This document shows positions 6,384 to 12,416 of a stretch of DNA of 12,416 nucleotides, piece after piece; position 1 is the first letter of the stretch, and the number at the start of each line of letters is the position of its first letter. Made by a program: the position numbers and the translations under genes. Source of the DNA: Clostridia bacterium (lineage in GTDB: Bacteria; Bacillota; Clostridia; Oscillospirales; Butyricicoccaceae); the NCBI GenBank assembly GCA_017547995.1, contig JAFYNW010000191.1, forward strand, positions 1 to 12,416, given 5' to 3'. The notes under the pieces are model-generated. The model worked only from the letters and a program-made list of their open reading frames with translations. It had not been told where the DNA came from and did no database searches.

Positions 6384-6991
6384 TGGAAACTGTGGATATG
6401 CTGGCCATTGAAAAAGAGCTGAAAGCAAAGGGCTATAAGCTCATCTGCGGTGTTGACGAAGCGGGCAGAGGTCCTCTTGCAGGTCCTGTCTGCGCGGCGG
6501 CAGTCATCCTCGATGAGAATGAATACATCGAAGGAGTCAACGATTCCAAGAAACTTTCCGAGAAAAAACGCGAAGCACTCTTCGACGTAATCAAGGAAAA
6601 GGCTCTCGCTTACGGCATCTGTATGGTCGACTGCAAGACAATCGATGAAATCAATATCCTGCAGGCCACAATGAAAGCTATGGCAGGTGCTGTAAAGGCT
6701 TTAAGCCTTACTCCTGATTTCGCGATTATCGACGGCAACAAGTGTCCTGAGCTCCCTATGGAAGCGATGGCTGTGGTCAAGGGTGATGCAAACAGTGCGT
6801 CTATCGCGGCGGCATCCATTCTTGCAAAGGTCACACGAGACAGATATATGATTGAGCTGGCTGAGAAGTATCCCGGCTACGGCTTTGAAGTCCACAAGGG
6901 CTACGGCACAAAGGCTCATTACAAGGCTATCGAAGAGCAGGGCATCTGCGATGAGCATAGACGCACCTTCCTCAGGAAGATTTTAGGTTAG
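6383..6991 (+). CDS. rnhB: Ribonuclease HII (202 aa)
   Basis: Cuts RNA in RNA-DNA hybrids and starts removal of single ribonucleotides from DNA. All four metal-binding acidic residues are visible: Asp25 and Glu26 in VDEAGRGPLAGPV, Asp117 in IIDGN, and Asp135 in VKGDANSASIAAASILAKV. The motif HKGYGTKAHY is near the C-terminus. Length is normal for the type. The ATG shares its first base with the rbgA stop, and GAGG at 6369-6372 serves as SD. A second Met at residue 6 exists but has no better SD. The gene continues the lepB operon; yraN starts one base after its stop. Confidence 0.97.
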   Translation: METVDMLAIEKELKAKGYKLICGVDEAGRGPLAGPVCAAAVILDENEYIEGVNDSKKLSEKKREALFDVIKEKALAYGICMVDCKTIDEINILQATMKAMAGAVKALSLTPDFAIIDGNKCPELPMEAMAVVKGDANSASIAAASILAKVTRDRYMIELAEKYPGYGFEVHKGYGTKAHYKAIEEQGICDEHRRTFLRKILG

Positions 6992-6992
6992 T

Positions 6993-7334
6993 ATGTTTAC
7001 AAAGCTTAAAGGTGCCTTCGGTGAAGGCGAAGCGGCTAAATACCTTCGCAAGAATAAGTATGAAATCATTGCCAGCGGATTTTATTCCCGCTTCGGTGAA
7101 ATCGACCTTATTGCGAAAAAGGGAAACACAGTCGTCTTTGTCGAGGTCAAGACGAGAAAGAATGCATCCTTTGCAAAGGCATTCGAGGCTGTCGACAGAA
7201 GCAAGATTCAGAAAATCAAAGCAACAGCGCAGATGTGGATGACGCAGAATGATAAGGATTATGATTATCGCTTCGACGTCATCGAGATTTACACAGAAAG
7301 TAAAACCCTCAACCACATCGAAAACGCATTCTAG
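6993..7334 (+). CDS. yraN: YraN family (UPF0102) endonuclease-like protein (113 aa)
   Basis: A small protein with a restriction-endonuclease-like fold: GEID (35-38) and VEVKTR with Glu51 and Lys53 make the PD-(D/E)XK-type site, and GEGEAAKYL (10-18) is the family's N-terminal helix. UPF0102 proteins are widespread, are often encoded beside rnhB, and have no settled function; Holliday junction or nuclease roles have been suggested by fold. The start ATG lies one base after the rnhB stop, so the gene is the last of the lepB-rbgA-rnhB-yraN set. No T-tract terminator follows; a family-B repeat begins 17 bases after the stop. Confidence 0.94.
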   Translation: MFTKLKGAFGEGEAAKYLRKNKYEIIASGFYSRFGEIDLIAKKGNTVVFVEVKTRKNASFAKAFEAVDRSKIQKIKATAQMWMTQNDKDYDYRFDVIEIYTESKTLNHIENAF

Positions 7335-7351
7335 AGTGCATCCTTTGGAAG

Positions 7352-7402
7352 CATCCCTGTACACAATGGCGGGGGACCATCGTACGATGGTGGAGGGATT
7401 GC
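7352..7402 (+). repeat. Palindromic intergenic repeat, family B, copy 2
   Basis: The centre is a perfect 16-nt palindrome, accatcgtacgatggt (7376-7391), flanked by GGGGG and GGAGGGATTG. The ends pair (ATCCCT 7353-7358 with AGGGAT 7394-7399). The CCATCG/CGATGG core and its flanks match copy 3 at 11728. The first hairpin seen in copies 1 and 3 is decayed here. Confidence 0.75.
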
Positions 7403-7451
7403 CTGAATAAACAAACGCACATTATATTTCGCTGAAAAACACGAGGTATTT

Positions 7452-8150
7452 ATGGCATTATATACCATCGGAGATTTACATCTCTCCGAATTTTCCGAAA
7501 AGCCGATGGATATTTTCGGCGGTGTCTGGCAAGGCTACCGTGACAAGATAATCAGAAACTGGAATGAGCTGGTGAGTGACGAAGATATCGTCGTCATCTG
7601 CGGTGATATTTCGTGGGGCATGAGCCTCAAGGAATCACTGCTCGATTTCAAACTTATCGACTCTCTTCCGGGCAAAAAACTCATTTTGAAGGGCAATCAC
7701 GACCTCTGGTGGGACACTGTCAGCAAAATGAAACGATTTTTTCAAGAAAATGATATAAAAACCATTGACTTTTTGCACAATAATTGTTATTTTTATAATA
7801 GTGTGGCAATTTGCGGAAGCCGAGGCTGGGCCTGGGAAGAAGGCGAAGCCCATGATGAGAAAATCTGGAACAGAGAGCTGCTCCGTCTTGAAGCCTCCAT
7901 CAAGGAAGCTGTCAAGAAGGACAAGAATGCAGAAATCTATTGTTTCCTTCATTATCCGCCTGTCGTTGACAAGAACGATATTTCGGATTTTGAAAAACTG
8001 CTCATCAAGTATGGGGTCAAAAGATGCTTCTATGGGCATCTTCACAGCTTAGGGCTTAAAAACGCATTTATTGGCAATAAAGAAGGGGTGGACTACCGTG
8101 TCGTGTCCGCTGATTACCTCAATTTTAGACCAATTATGGTAATAAAATAA
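7452..8150 (+). CDS. Calcineurin-like metallophosphoesterase (232 aa)
   Basis: All metal-binding blocks of the family are present in order: GDLHL at residue 7, CGDISWG near 50, KGNHDLWW near 75, GSRGW near 122, LHYPP near 166, and YGHLHS near 195. The protein is soluble, with no signal peptide. Such stand-alone enzymes hydrolyse phosphomonoesters or diesters; the substrate is unknown. The start ATG has GAGG at 7443-7446. A locally AT-rich stretch (about 7735-7805) encodes residues ENDIKTIDFLHNNCYFYNS, but the frame stays intact. It lies after a repeat-filled spacer and only 28 bp ahead of tig, so it may share that transcript; no terminator separates them. Confidence 0.93.
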   Translation: MALYTIGDLHLSEFSEKPMDIFGGVWQGYRDKIIRNWNELVSDEDIVVICGDISWGMSLKESLLDFKLIDSLPGKKLILKGNHDLWWDTVSKMKRFFQENDIKTIDFLHNNCYFYNSVAICGSRGWAWEEGEAHDEKIWNRELLRLEASIKEAVKKDKNAEIYCFLHYPPVVDKNDISDFEKLLIKYGVKRCFYGHLHSLGLKNAFIGNKEGVDYRVVSADYLNFRPIMVIK

Positions 8151-8178
8151 AATTACATATTACTTTGGAGGAAAAAAC

Positions 8179-9516
8179 ATGAAACTCAACAGTGTTACAA
8201 AGACAGAAAAGAACCTCGTTGAACTTTCCATCACAATCGAAAAGGCAGAATTCGACGCTGCAACAGACAAGGCATACCGTCAGAATGCTCCTAAGATGAG
8301 CGTTCCAGGCTTCCGTAAGGGCAAGGCTCCTCGTAAGATGATCGAAAAGCTCTACGGCGAAGGCGTATTCTTTGAAGATGCAGTAAATATCTGCTACCCA
8401 GATGCATATACTAAGGCAGTTGAAGAAGCAGGCATCGAACCAATCGACCAGGCTTCCATCGAAATCGAAAACATGGACGAAAACGGCTTCACATTCAAGG
8501 CTATCGTAGCTGTTAAGCCAGAAGTTAAGGTTGGCACATATAAGGGCCTCAAGTCCGCTAAGGAAGATGCAGCTGTAACAGAAGAAGAAATCGAAAAGCA
8601 GCTCAACGTTCTCGCTGAACAGCAGGCTCGCCTCGTTGTTTCCGAAAAGGCAGCAGAACTCGGCGATACAGTTATGATCGACTTCGAAGGCTTCATCGAC
8701 GGCGTTGCATTCGAAGGCGGCAAGGGCGACAACTTCGACCTCAAGCTCGGCTCCGGCATGTTCATCCCAGGCTTCGAAGATCAGCTCGTTGGCAAGAAGG
8801 CTGGCGAAGAATGTGACGTTAACGTAACATTCCCAGAACAGTACGGCGCTTCCGAACTCGCAGGCAAGCCAGCAGTATTCAAGTGCAAGGTTCACGAAGT
8901 TAAGGTTACAGAAATGCCTGTAATGGATGACGAATTCGCAAAGGACGTTTCCGAATTCGATACATTCGCAGAACTCAAGGCTGACCTCGCAAAGAGAATG
9001 GAAGAATCCAAGGCTCAGCAGGTAGAAAGAAACTACGAAGAAGCTCTCATCAAGGAAATGCTCGAATCCTTCGAAGGCGAAATCCCAGAAGTTATGGTTG
9101 ATACACAGATCGACAGAAACATCGAAGATATGAACTACCGCTTCGCAATGCAGGGCATGGGCTTCGAACAGTACCTCCAGATGAGCGGTCTCACACTCGA
9201 CGCTTACAGAAAGCTCAACCGTGACCAGGCTCTCGGCCAGGTAAAGACACGCCTCGCTCTCGAAACAATCGCTAAGGTTGAAGGTCTCGAAGTAACAGAA
9301 GAAGAACTCGAAGCAGAATTCACAAAGCTCGCTGAACAGAATGCTATGGACGTTGCTAAGGTTAAGGAACTTCTCCCAGCTAACGCACTCAAGGGCGACC
9401 TCGCAACTCAGAAGGCTGTTGACTTCATCAAGGAAAACGCAAAGCCAGCTAAGAAGCGCGCTACACGTAAGAAGAAGACAGAAGAAGCTGCTGAAGAAGC
9501 AACAGACGCTGAATAA
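8179..9516 (+). CDS. tig: Trigger factor (ribosome-associated chaperone, 445 aa)
   Basis: Binds nascent chains at the ribosome exit tunnel and speeds proline isomerisation. The ribosome-docking loop is GFRKGKAPRKMIEKLYG from residue 44. The middle FKBP-type domain spans about 155-240 (GDTVMIDFEGFIDGVAFEGG, then GSGMFIPGFEDQLVG), and the long helical C-terminal arms follow. The end is unusual in composition: a Lys/Arg block (KPAKKRATRKKK) followed by an acidic tail (EEAAEEATDAE). The start is set by TTTGGAGGAAA at 8164-8174. Codon choice is extreme (nearly all AAG, GAA, CTC), pointing to high expression. Placement just upstream of clpP-clpX is standard in bacteria. No clear promoter was found in the 28-bp gap, and no T-tract terminator follows. 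Confidence 0.98.
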   Translation: MKLNSVTKTEKNLVELSITIEKAEFDAATDKAYRQNAPKMSVPGFRKGKAPRKMIEKLYGEGVFFEDAVNICYPDAYTKAVEEAGIEPIDQASIEIENMDENGFTFKAIVAVKPEVKVGTYKGLKSAKEDAAVTEEEIEKQLNVLAEQQARLVVSEKAAELGDTVMIDFEGFIDGVAFEGGKGDNFDLKLGSGMFIPGFEDQLVGKKAGEECDVNVTFPEQYGASELAGKPAVFKCKVHEVKVTEMPVMDDEFAKDVSEFDTFAELKADLAKRMEESKAQQVERNYEEALIKEMLESFEGEIPEVMVDTQIDRNIEDMNYRFAMQGMGFEQYLQMSGLTLDAYRKLNRDQALGQVKTRLALETIAKVEGLEVTEEELEAEFTKLAEQNAMDVAKVKELLPANALKGDLATQKAVDFIKENAKPAKKRATRKKKTEEAAEEATDAE

Positions 9517-9545
9517 TTAGGAGCAATCCCCGAACAAATCGATAA

Positions 9546-9670
9546 TACATCCCTCCGCGGCTCTTTTTCCACCAATAATGTCCAAAAATCCTCGTTAATA
9601 CACAAAGTATTGCCTGCGGCTTTTGAACATTCTGGTGAAAAAATATCTCGCTGATGTATACACTCCGATT
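9546..9670 (+). repeat. Dispersed structured repeat, family A, copy 2
   Basis: The core 9559-9649 matches 90-180 (82 of 91). The same fold forms: 9570-9574 with 9633-9637 (perfect here), 9577-9587 with 9621-9631 (one mismatch, 9582/9626), and the apical stem AATAC/GTATT. Two base pairs differ from copy 1 on both sides and keep pairing. An outer pair ATACATC (9545-9551)/GATGTAT (9653-9659) is specific to this copy. It begins 42 nt after the tig stop, in the tig direction. Confidence 0.75.
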
Positions 9671-9714
9671 TGTACGGTGACCGCTGAATCAGATTTACAG
9701 AAATATAAAAAGGG

Positions 9715-9740
9715 TATGGGTGGGCATAAGCTCACCCATA
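9715..9740 (+). terminator. Strong hairpin, possible tig terminator without T tract
   Basis: An 11-bp stem, 9715-9725 with 9730-9740 (one G-U pair), closes on the loop ATAA. It resembles the rplS-lepB hairpin in composition. The downstream bases TTATGCATTATAA are AT-rich but not a T run, so it may be an incomplete terminator or an RNA-stability element. Confidence 0.5.
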
Positions 9741-9777
9741 TTATGCATTATAATAATTATCGTAAAGCTTATGTCTG

Positions 9778-9837
9778 CATCTCCTTGCCTGCCTATGAGG
9801 ATGGAGATGGCTCACCGAAGGTGAGATGGAGGGATTG
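9778..9837 (+). repeat. Palindromic intergenic repeat, family B, copy 4 (divergent)
   Basis: It has the two-hairpin layout of the family: CATCTCC (9778-9784) with GGAGATG (9803-9809), then CTCACC GAA GGTGAG (9811-9825). The ending ATGGAGGGATTG is almost the same as copy 2's. The stem sequences themselves are different from those of the other copies, while the pairing and the tail are kept. Confidence 0.55.
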
Positions 9838-9891
9838 ATTAAAAATTCTCATCACACAAGCTTTACACAAAATTGGAAAGGAGAAGACAAA

Positions 9892-10473
9892 ATGGCATAC
9901 ATTCCAATGGTCGTCGAACAGACAAGCAAGGGCGAACGCTCATACGACATCTATTCAAGACTCCTCAATGACAGAATCGTTTTCCTCTCTGACGAAGTAA
10001 ACGATCAGACAGCTAGCCTTGTTGTAGCTCAGCTTCTTTATCTCGAAGCTCAGGACCCTGACAAGGATATCAGCTTCTATATCAATTCCCCAGGCGGCTC
10101 CATCACAGCAGGCATGGCTATCTACGATACAATGCAGTACATCAAGTGTGACGTTTCCACAATCTGCATCGGTATGGCAGCTTCCATGGGCGCATTCCTT
10201 CTCGCTGCAGGTGCAAAGGGCAAGAGATATGCTCTTCCTAACAGCGAAATCATGATTCATCAGCCACTCGGCGGTGCAAGAGGTCAGGCTACTGACATCA
10301 AGATCGCAGCTGAAAGAATCATCAAGATGAGAGAAACTCTCAATCAGATCCTCTCTGAAAGAACAGGTCAGCCTATCGAAAAGATCAACAACGATACAGA
10401 AAGAGATAACTTCATGTCCGCTTATGAAGCTAAGGAATACGGTCTCGTTGACGAAGTAATGGTCAAGAGGTAG
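9892..10473 (+). CDS. clpP: ATP-dependent Clp protease proteolytic subunit (193 aa)
   Basis: A serine protease that forms the two-ring degradation chamber used with ClpX. The catalytic triad is Ser98 (GMAASMGAFLL), His123 (IMIHQPLGG) and Asp172 (DTERDNF); INSPGGSITAGM (64-75) is the oxyanion-side loop. Length and N-terminus (MAYIPMVVEQTSKGERSYDIYSRLL, read in part) match Firmicute ClpP. The start at 9892 is chosen over an in-frame ATG at 9826: AAAGGAGAAG lies just upstream of 9892, and the extra 22 residues would come from family-B repeat sequence. clpX begins 6 bases after the stop, so both are one transcript. No CtsR-type operator was seen. Confidence 0.98.
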   Translation: MAYIPMVVEQTSKGERSYDIYSRLLNDRIVFLSDEVNDQTASLVVAQLLYLEAQDPDKDISFYINSPGGSITAGMAIYDTMQYIKCDVSTICIGMAASMGAFLLAAGAKGKRYALPNSEIMIHQPLGGARGQATDIKIAAERIIKMRETLNQILSERTGQPIEKINNDTERDNFMSAYEAKEYGLVDEVMVKR

Positions 10474-10479
10474 TCTGCC

Positions 10480-11712
10480 ATGGAGGAAAACGAAAAGAAA
10501 CTCAGATGCAGCTTCTGCGGCAGAACAAAGGAAGACGGCGTTGAAATTCTCTCCGGTCCGGGCGTGCATATCTGCACAATCTGTATCGATATGTGCAATC
10601 AGATTATCGCAGAGCGCGAAATGGAGTTGGAGCAGGAATACAGCGAAGAAATTATGGATTCCATCCTCAAGCCTATCGAAATCAAGAACGCTCTTGATGA
10701 ATACGTAATCGGTCAGGACAGAGCAAAGAAGGCTCTCGCTGTTGCTGTTTACAATCACTACAAGAGAGTATCACACCTCGACGATGATGACGGCGTTGAA
10801 ATCCAGAAGAGCAACATCCTCCTCATCGGTCCTACAGGTTCCGGTAAGACACATCTTGCTCAGACACTTGCAAAGTCCCTCAACGTTCCTTTTGCTATTG
10901 CCGATGCTACAACTCTCACAGAAGCAGGCTACGTTGGTGAAGACGTTGAAAACATCCTTCTCCGTCTTATTCAGGCGGCAGATTTTGACGTTGCAAGAGC
11001 AGAACGCGGCATCATCTATATAGACGAGCTTGATAAGATTGCACGTAAGAGCGAAAACCCATCTATCACACGTGACGTAAGCGGTGAAGGTGTACAGCAG
11101 GCTCTCCTCAAGATTCTTGAAGGCACAACAGCAAACGTTCCTCCACAGGGCGGCAGAAAGCATCCTCAGCAGGAATTCATCCAGATTGATACAACAAATA
11201 TCCTCTTCATCTGCGGCGGCGCATTCGATGGCATTGAAAAGGTTATCGAAAAGCGTACGGGCAAGAAGGGCCTCGGCTTCGGTGCTGAAATCAGAACTCA
11301 GGCTGAAAAGGATAACTCCGACCTTCTCGCAAAGGTTGAGCCACACGATATCCTCAAGTTCGGTCTCATCCCTGAGCTCGTCGGCAGACTTCCTGTCATC
11401 GTAGCACTCGATAATCTTGATAAGGATGCTCTCGTGAGAATCCTTACAGAGCCAAAGAACGCTATCGTAAAGCAGTATAAGAAGCTCTTCGGCCTCGATA
11501 ACGTCGAGCTCGAATTCGAGCAGGATGCAATCGTAAGAATTGCTGAAAAGACAATCGACAGAAAGACAGGCGCACGCGGTCTCCGCGCAGTTATCGAAGA
11601 AACAATGAACGACCTTATGTTTACAATTCCTTCCGAAGAAGGCGTAAAGAAGGTTGTAATCACAAAGGACCTCGTCGACGGCAAGGCAGTCGCAACAATC
11701 ATCAAGGAATAA
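10480..11712 (+). CDS. clpX: ATP-dependent Clp protease ATPase subunit ClpX (410 aa)
   Basis: An AAA+ unfoldase that feeds substrates to ClpP. The N-terminal zinc-binding domain has Cys10, Cys13, Cys32 and Cys35. The ATPase shows Walker A GPTGSGKT (117-124), pore loop GYVG (150-153), Walker B with Asp182 and Glu183 (IIYIDELDK), RKH loop (226-228), the ClpP-docking LGF tripeptide (265-267), arginine finger Arg303 (ELVGRLPV) and sensor-2 Arg369 (GARGLR). Every functional part is present and the length is typical. The SD is AGAGGT at 10466-10471, inside the end of clpP, so translation is coupled. A family-B repeat and a strong terminator follow. Confidence 0.98.
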   Translation: MEENEKKLRCSFCGRTKEDGVEILSGPGVHICTICIDMCNQIIAEREMELEQEYSEEIMDSILKPIEIKNALDEYVIGQDRAKKALAVAVYNHYKRVSHLDDDDGVEIQKSNILLIGPTGSGKTHLAQTLAKSLNVPFAIADATTLTEAGYVGEDVENILLRLIQAADFDVARAERGIIYIDELDKIARKSENPSITRDVSGEGVQQALLKILEGTTANVPPQGGRKHPQQEFIQIDTTNILFICGGAFDGIEKVIEKRTGKKGLGFGAEIRTQAEKDNSDLLAKVEPHDILKFGLIPELVGRLPVIVALDNLDKDALVRILTEPKNAIVKQYKKLFGLDNVELEFEQDAIVRIAEKTIDRKTGARGLRAVIEETMNDLMFTIPSEEGVKKVVITKDLVDGKAVATIIKE

Positions 11713-11727
11713 TCTTCCTCTCTTTAG

Positions 11728-11777
11728 CCTCCCCTGTGTAAGGGGAGGGGGACCATCGTACGATGGCGGAGGGGTTG
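11728..11777 (+). repeat. Palindromic intergenic repeat, family B, copy 3
   Basis: An 8-bp stem CCTCCCCT/AGGGGAGG (11728-11735 with 11741-11748) and a second hairpin CCATCG/CGATGG (11753-11766) are followed by CGGAGGGGTTG. The second hairpin is identical to that of copy 2. It lies 15 bases after the clpX stop and ahead of the true terminator. Confidence 0.8.
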
Positions 11778-11790
11778 TACCTCAATAAAT

Positions 11791-11821
11791 AAAAGACCAT
11801 CCATAACGGATGGTCTTTTTT
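11791..11821. terminator. Bidirectional rho-independent terminator
   Basis: A perfect stem of up to 12 bp (11791-11802 with 11808-11819, core GACCATCC/GGATGGTC, loop 11803-11807) is followed by T residues through 11821. On the minus strand the AAAA side and the AT-rich bases beyond it act as the T tract. It lies between convergent genes: it ends clpX, and it starts three bases from the stop of the minus-strand TIR gene. Confidence 0.93.
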
Positions 11822-11823
11822 GA

Positions 11824-12416
11824 TTAAAATAGTATACCGGCAAAAAGTAAAATGGCAACAAATACAATAGCTATATACAGTACGGTCATGCCTATTGAAA
11901 TAAATAGAGATGATAGCATGATTGATTTTTTACTGTCTCGCGAGGCGAGGAACGGGATGAACTTAGCACTTGTATACCATATAAGATCAATAAAAATGAA
12001 AATGAGTATAAAAAACGTGAGGCGAGGGCCTTTGAATGTGAAAAGTGTTGATGACAAAAGAAGAAGTACAGCAAAACAATAAGCGGTTATAGTATTCATT
12101 GCGAGATGCTCTTCTCTGTCGGTCAAGTGTTTATAGGGACCTGTCTGAATCCATTTTTTATCAAAAAAGCTTTGTTTTTTTGATAACTCTTTTATGATGG
12201 AAACTACATTGTTACAATCATTATACCATTCTACGTCAGATAAATACAGTGGAAAAACAGAATGATCATGATTATCAATACAAAGTGGAAATATTATTTT
12301 CTCGCAGTTAACTGCTGTATCAAGCTCCTTTGGAATCCATACGGAGTCCTCTATATTATCCGAGACTATAAGAAGAAAGAAATTGCAGGATGCAATGACT
12401 TCTGGAACAACACTGA
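11824..12416 (-). CDS. TIR-domain protein with C-terminal membrane helices (partial, 5' end outside window)
   Basis: The frame is open from the window edge to TAA at 11824-11826, giving 196 residues without the start. Residues 1-65 fit the second half of a TIR domain: a Ser-flanked core strand (ASCNFFLLIVSDN), then DSVWIPKELDTAV, then a strand KIIFPLCID. Glu30 (codon 12325-12327) sits in the SxxWxxxEL position that is the catalytic glutamate of NAD-cleaving TIR domains. After a basic linker (66-105) come hydrophobic segments at about 107-127, 132-153 and 164-196; the last is long enough for two passes. This would be a membrane-tethered TIR with the TIR part in the cytosol. In the TIR half 7 of 8 Lys codons are AAA, unlike the AAG-rich neighbours, which suggests acquisition. 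A TTG at 12124-12126 could be taken as a start, but it would discard the TIR half. NAD cleavage or defence is inferred. Confidence 0.8.
   Translation of the reverse strand, partial: SVVPEVIASCNFFLLIVSDNIEDSVWIPKELDTAVNCEKIIFPLCIDNHDHSVFPLYLSDVEWYNDCNNVVSIIKELSKKQSFFDKKWIQTGPYKHLTDREEHLAMNTITAYCFAVLLLLSSTLFTFKGPRLTFFILIFIFIDLIWYTSAKFIPFLASRDSKKSIMLSSLFISIGMTVLYIAIVFVAILLFAGILF

Larger units (their letters stand above)
9517..9891. other. 375-bp gene-free spacer between tig and clpP
   Basis: I see no credible gene here. The spacer holds repeat A copy 2, an 11-bp hairpin and a family-B element, then the clpP ribosome-binding site (AAAGGAGAAG, 9878-9887). An isolated TATAAT at 9749-9754 has no fitting -35. 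No heat-shock operator (CIRCE or CtsR-type heptad repeat) was recognised, so the clpP promoter is unassigned. Confidence 0.7.

Noticed and set aside
7773..7799. Promoter-like TTGCAC and TATAAT inside the metallophosphoesterase gene
   Set aside because: The spacer is only 15 bp and the site lies in a locally AT-rich coding stretch about 380 bp before tig. Probably chance, though a tig promoter here is not excluded.
9623..9838. Forward open frame of 71 codons between tig and clpP
   Set aside because: It begins inside repeat A copy 2 and runs through the hairpin and the family-B repeat. It has no SD, and its composition is that of the repeats. Best explained as repeat-derived.
9826..9891. ATG at 9826 as a longer clpP start
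   Set aside because: The added 22 residues are encoded by repeat tail and leader. The strong SD is just before 9892, and the N-terminus from 9892 matches normal ClpP.
11852..12082. Forward open frame of 76 codons opposite the TIR-membrane gene
   Set aside because: It has no SD and no family resemblance. The minus-strand frame is longer, open to the edge, and encodes clear TIR and membrane segments.
11824..12126. Treating the minus-strand gene as a 100-aa membrane protein starting at TTG 12126
   Set aside because: The same frame continues without a stop to the window edge and encodes TIR-like sequence, so the short form is an artefact of start choice.
1..12416. CRISPR arrays, tRNA or rRNA genes, insertion sequences
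   Set aside because: No regularly spaced direct repeats, no tRNA cloverleaf or rRNA sequence, and no transposase frame were recognised on either strand.

Overview
The window reads as chromosome of a Clostridia-type Firmicute, probably an Oscillospirales/Ruminococcaceae-like gut lineage. The evidence is strong GAGG-type Shine-Dalgarno sites, a near-consensus sigma-A promoter in front of rplS, the linked set rplS-lepB-rbgA(ylqF)-rnhB-yraN, the tig-clpP-clpX set, and a B12-binding radical SAM gene paired with a DUF2344 gene. The well-expressed genes share a distinctive codon choice (AAG for Lys, CTC for Leu, TCC for Ser, CCA for Pro). Genus cannot be fixed from the sequence alone.

Layout. Positions 1-328 hold a possible gene tail, a structured dispersed repeat (family A, copy 1) and a strong terminator. 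A membrane-anchored protein of unknown function (329-928) and a GNAT acetyltransferase (1012-1761) follow, each with its own signals. From 1772 a promoter drives a radical SAM/DUF2344 pair (1866-4326). After a family-B palindromic repeat, a consensus promoter and probable L19 leader RNA drive rplS (4588-4929). The tightly packed lepB-rbgA-rnhB-yraN genes follow, overlapping or nearly touching. A second family-B repeat separates them from a metallophosphoesterase (7452-8150) and trigger factor (8179-9516). A 375-bp spacer then carries repeat A copy 2, a strong hairpin and another family-B repeat, ahead of clpP-clpX (9892-11712). Another family-B repeat and a bidirectional terminator close this block.

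The right end is different. On the minus strand, open to the window edge, lies the C-terminal part of a TIR-domain protein fused to three or four membrane helices (11824-12416). It is AT-rich, uses AAA for Lys, and looks acquired. It is the best candidate for part of a defence or signalling system whose remainder lies beyond position 12416.

The main block is housekeeping: translation (L19, RbgA for the 50S subunit), protein export (signal peptidase I), DNA/RNA upkeep (RNase HII, YraN), and protein folding and turnover (trigger factor, ClpXP). The two items most worth following up are the membrane-anchored TIR protein and repeat family A. The two A copies differ at only 9 of 91 positions, and every difference falls in a predicted stem or the apical loop, with two fully compensatory base-pair changes. 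That points to selection for a folded RNA or DNA structure.
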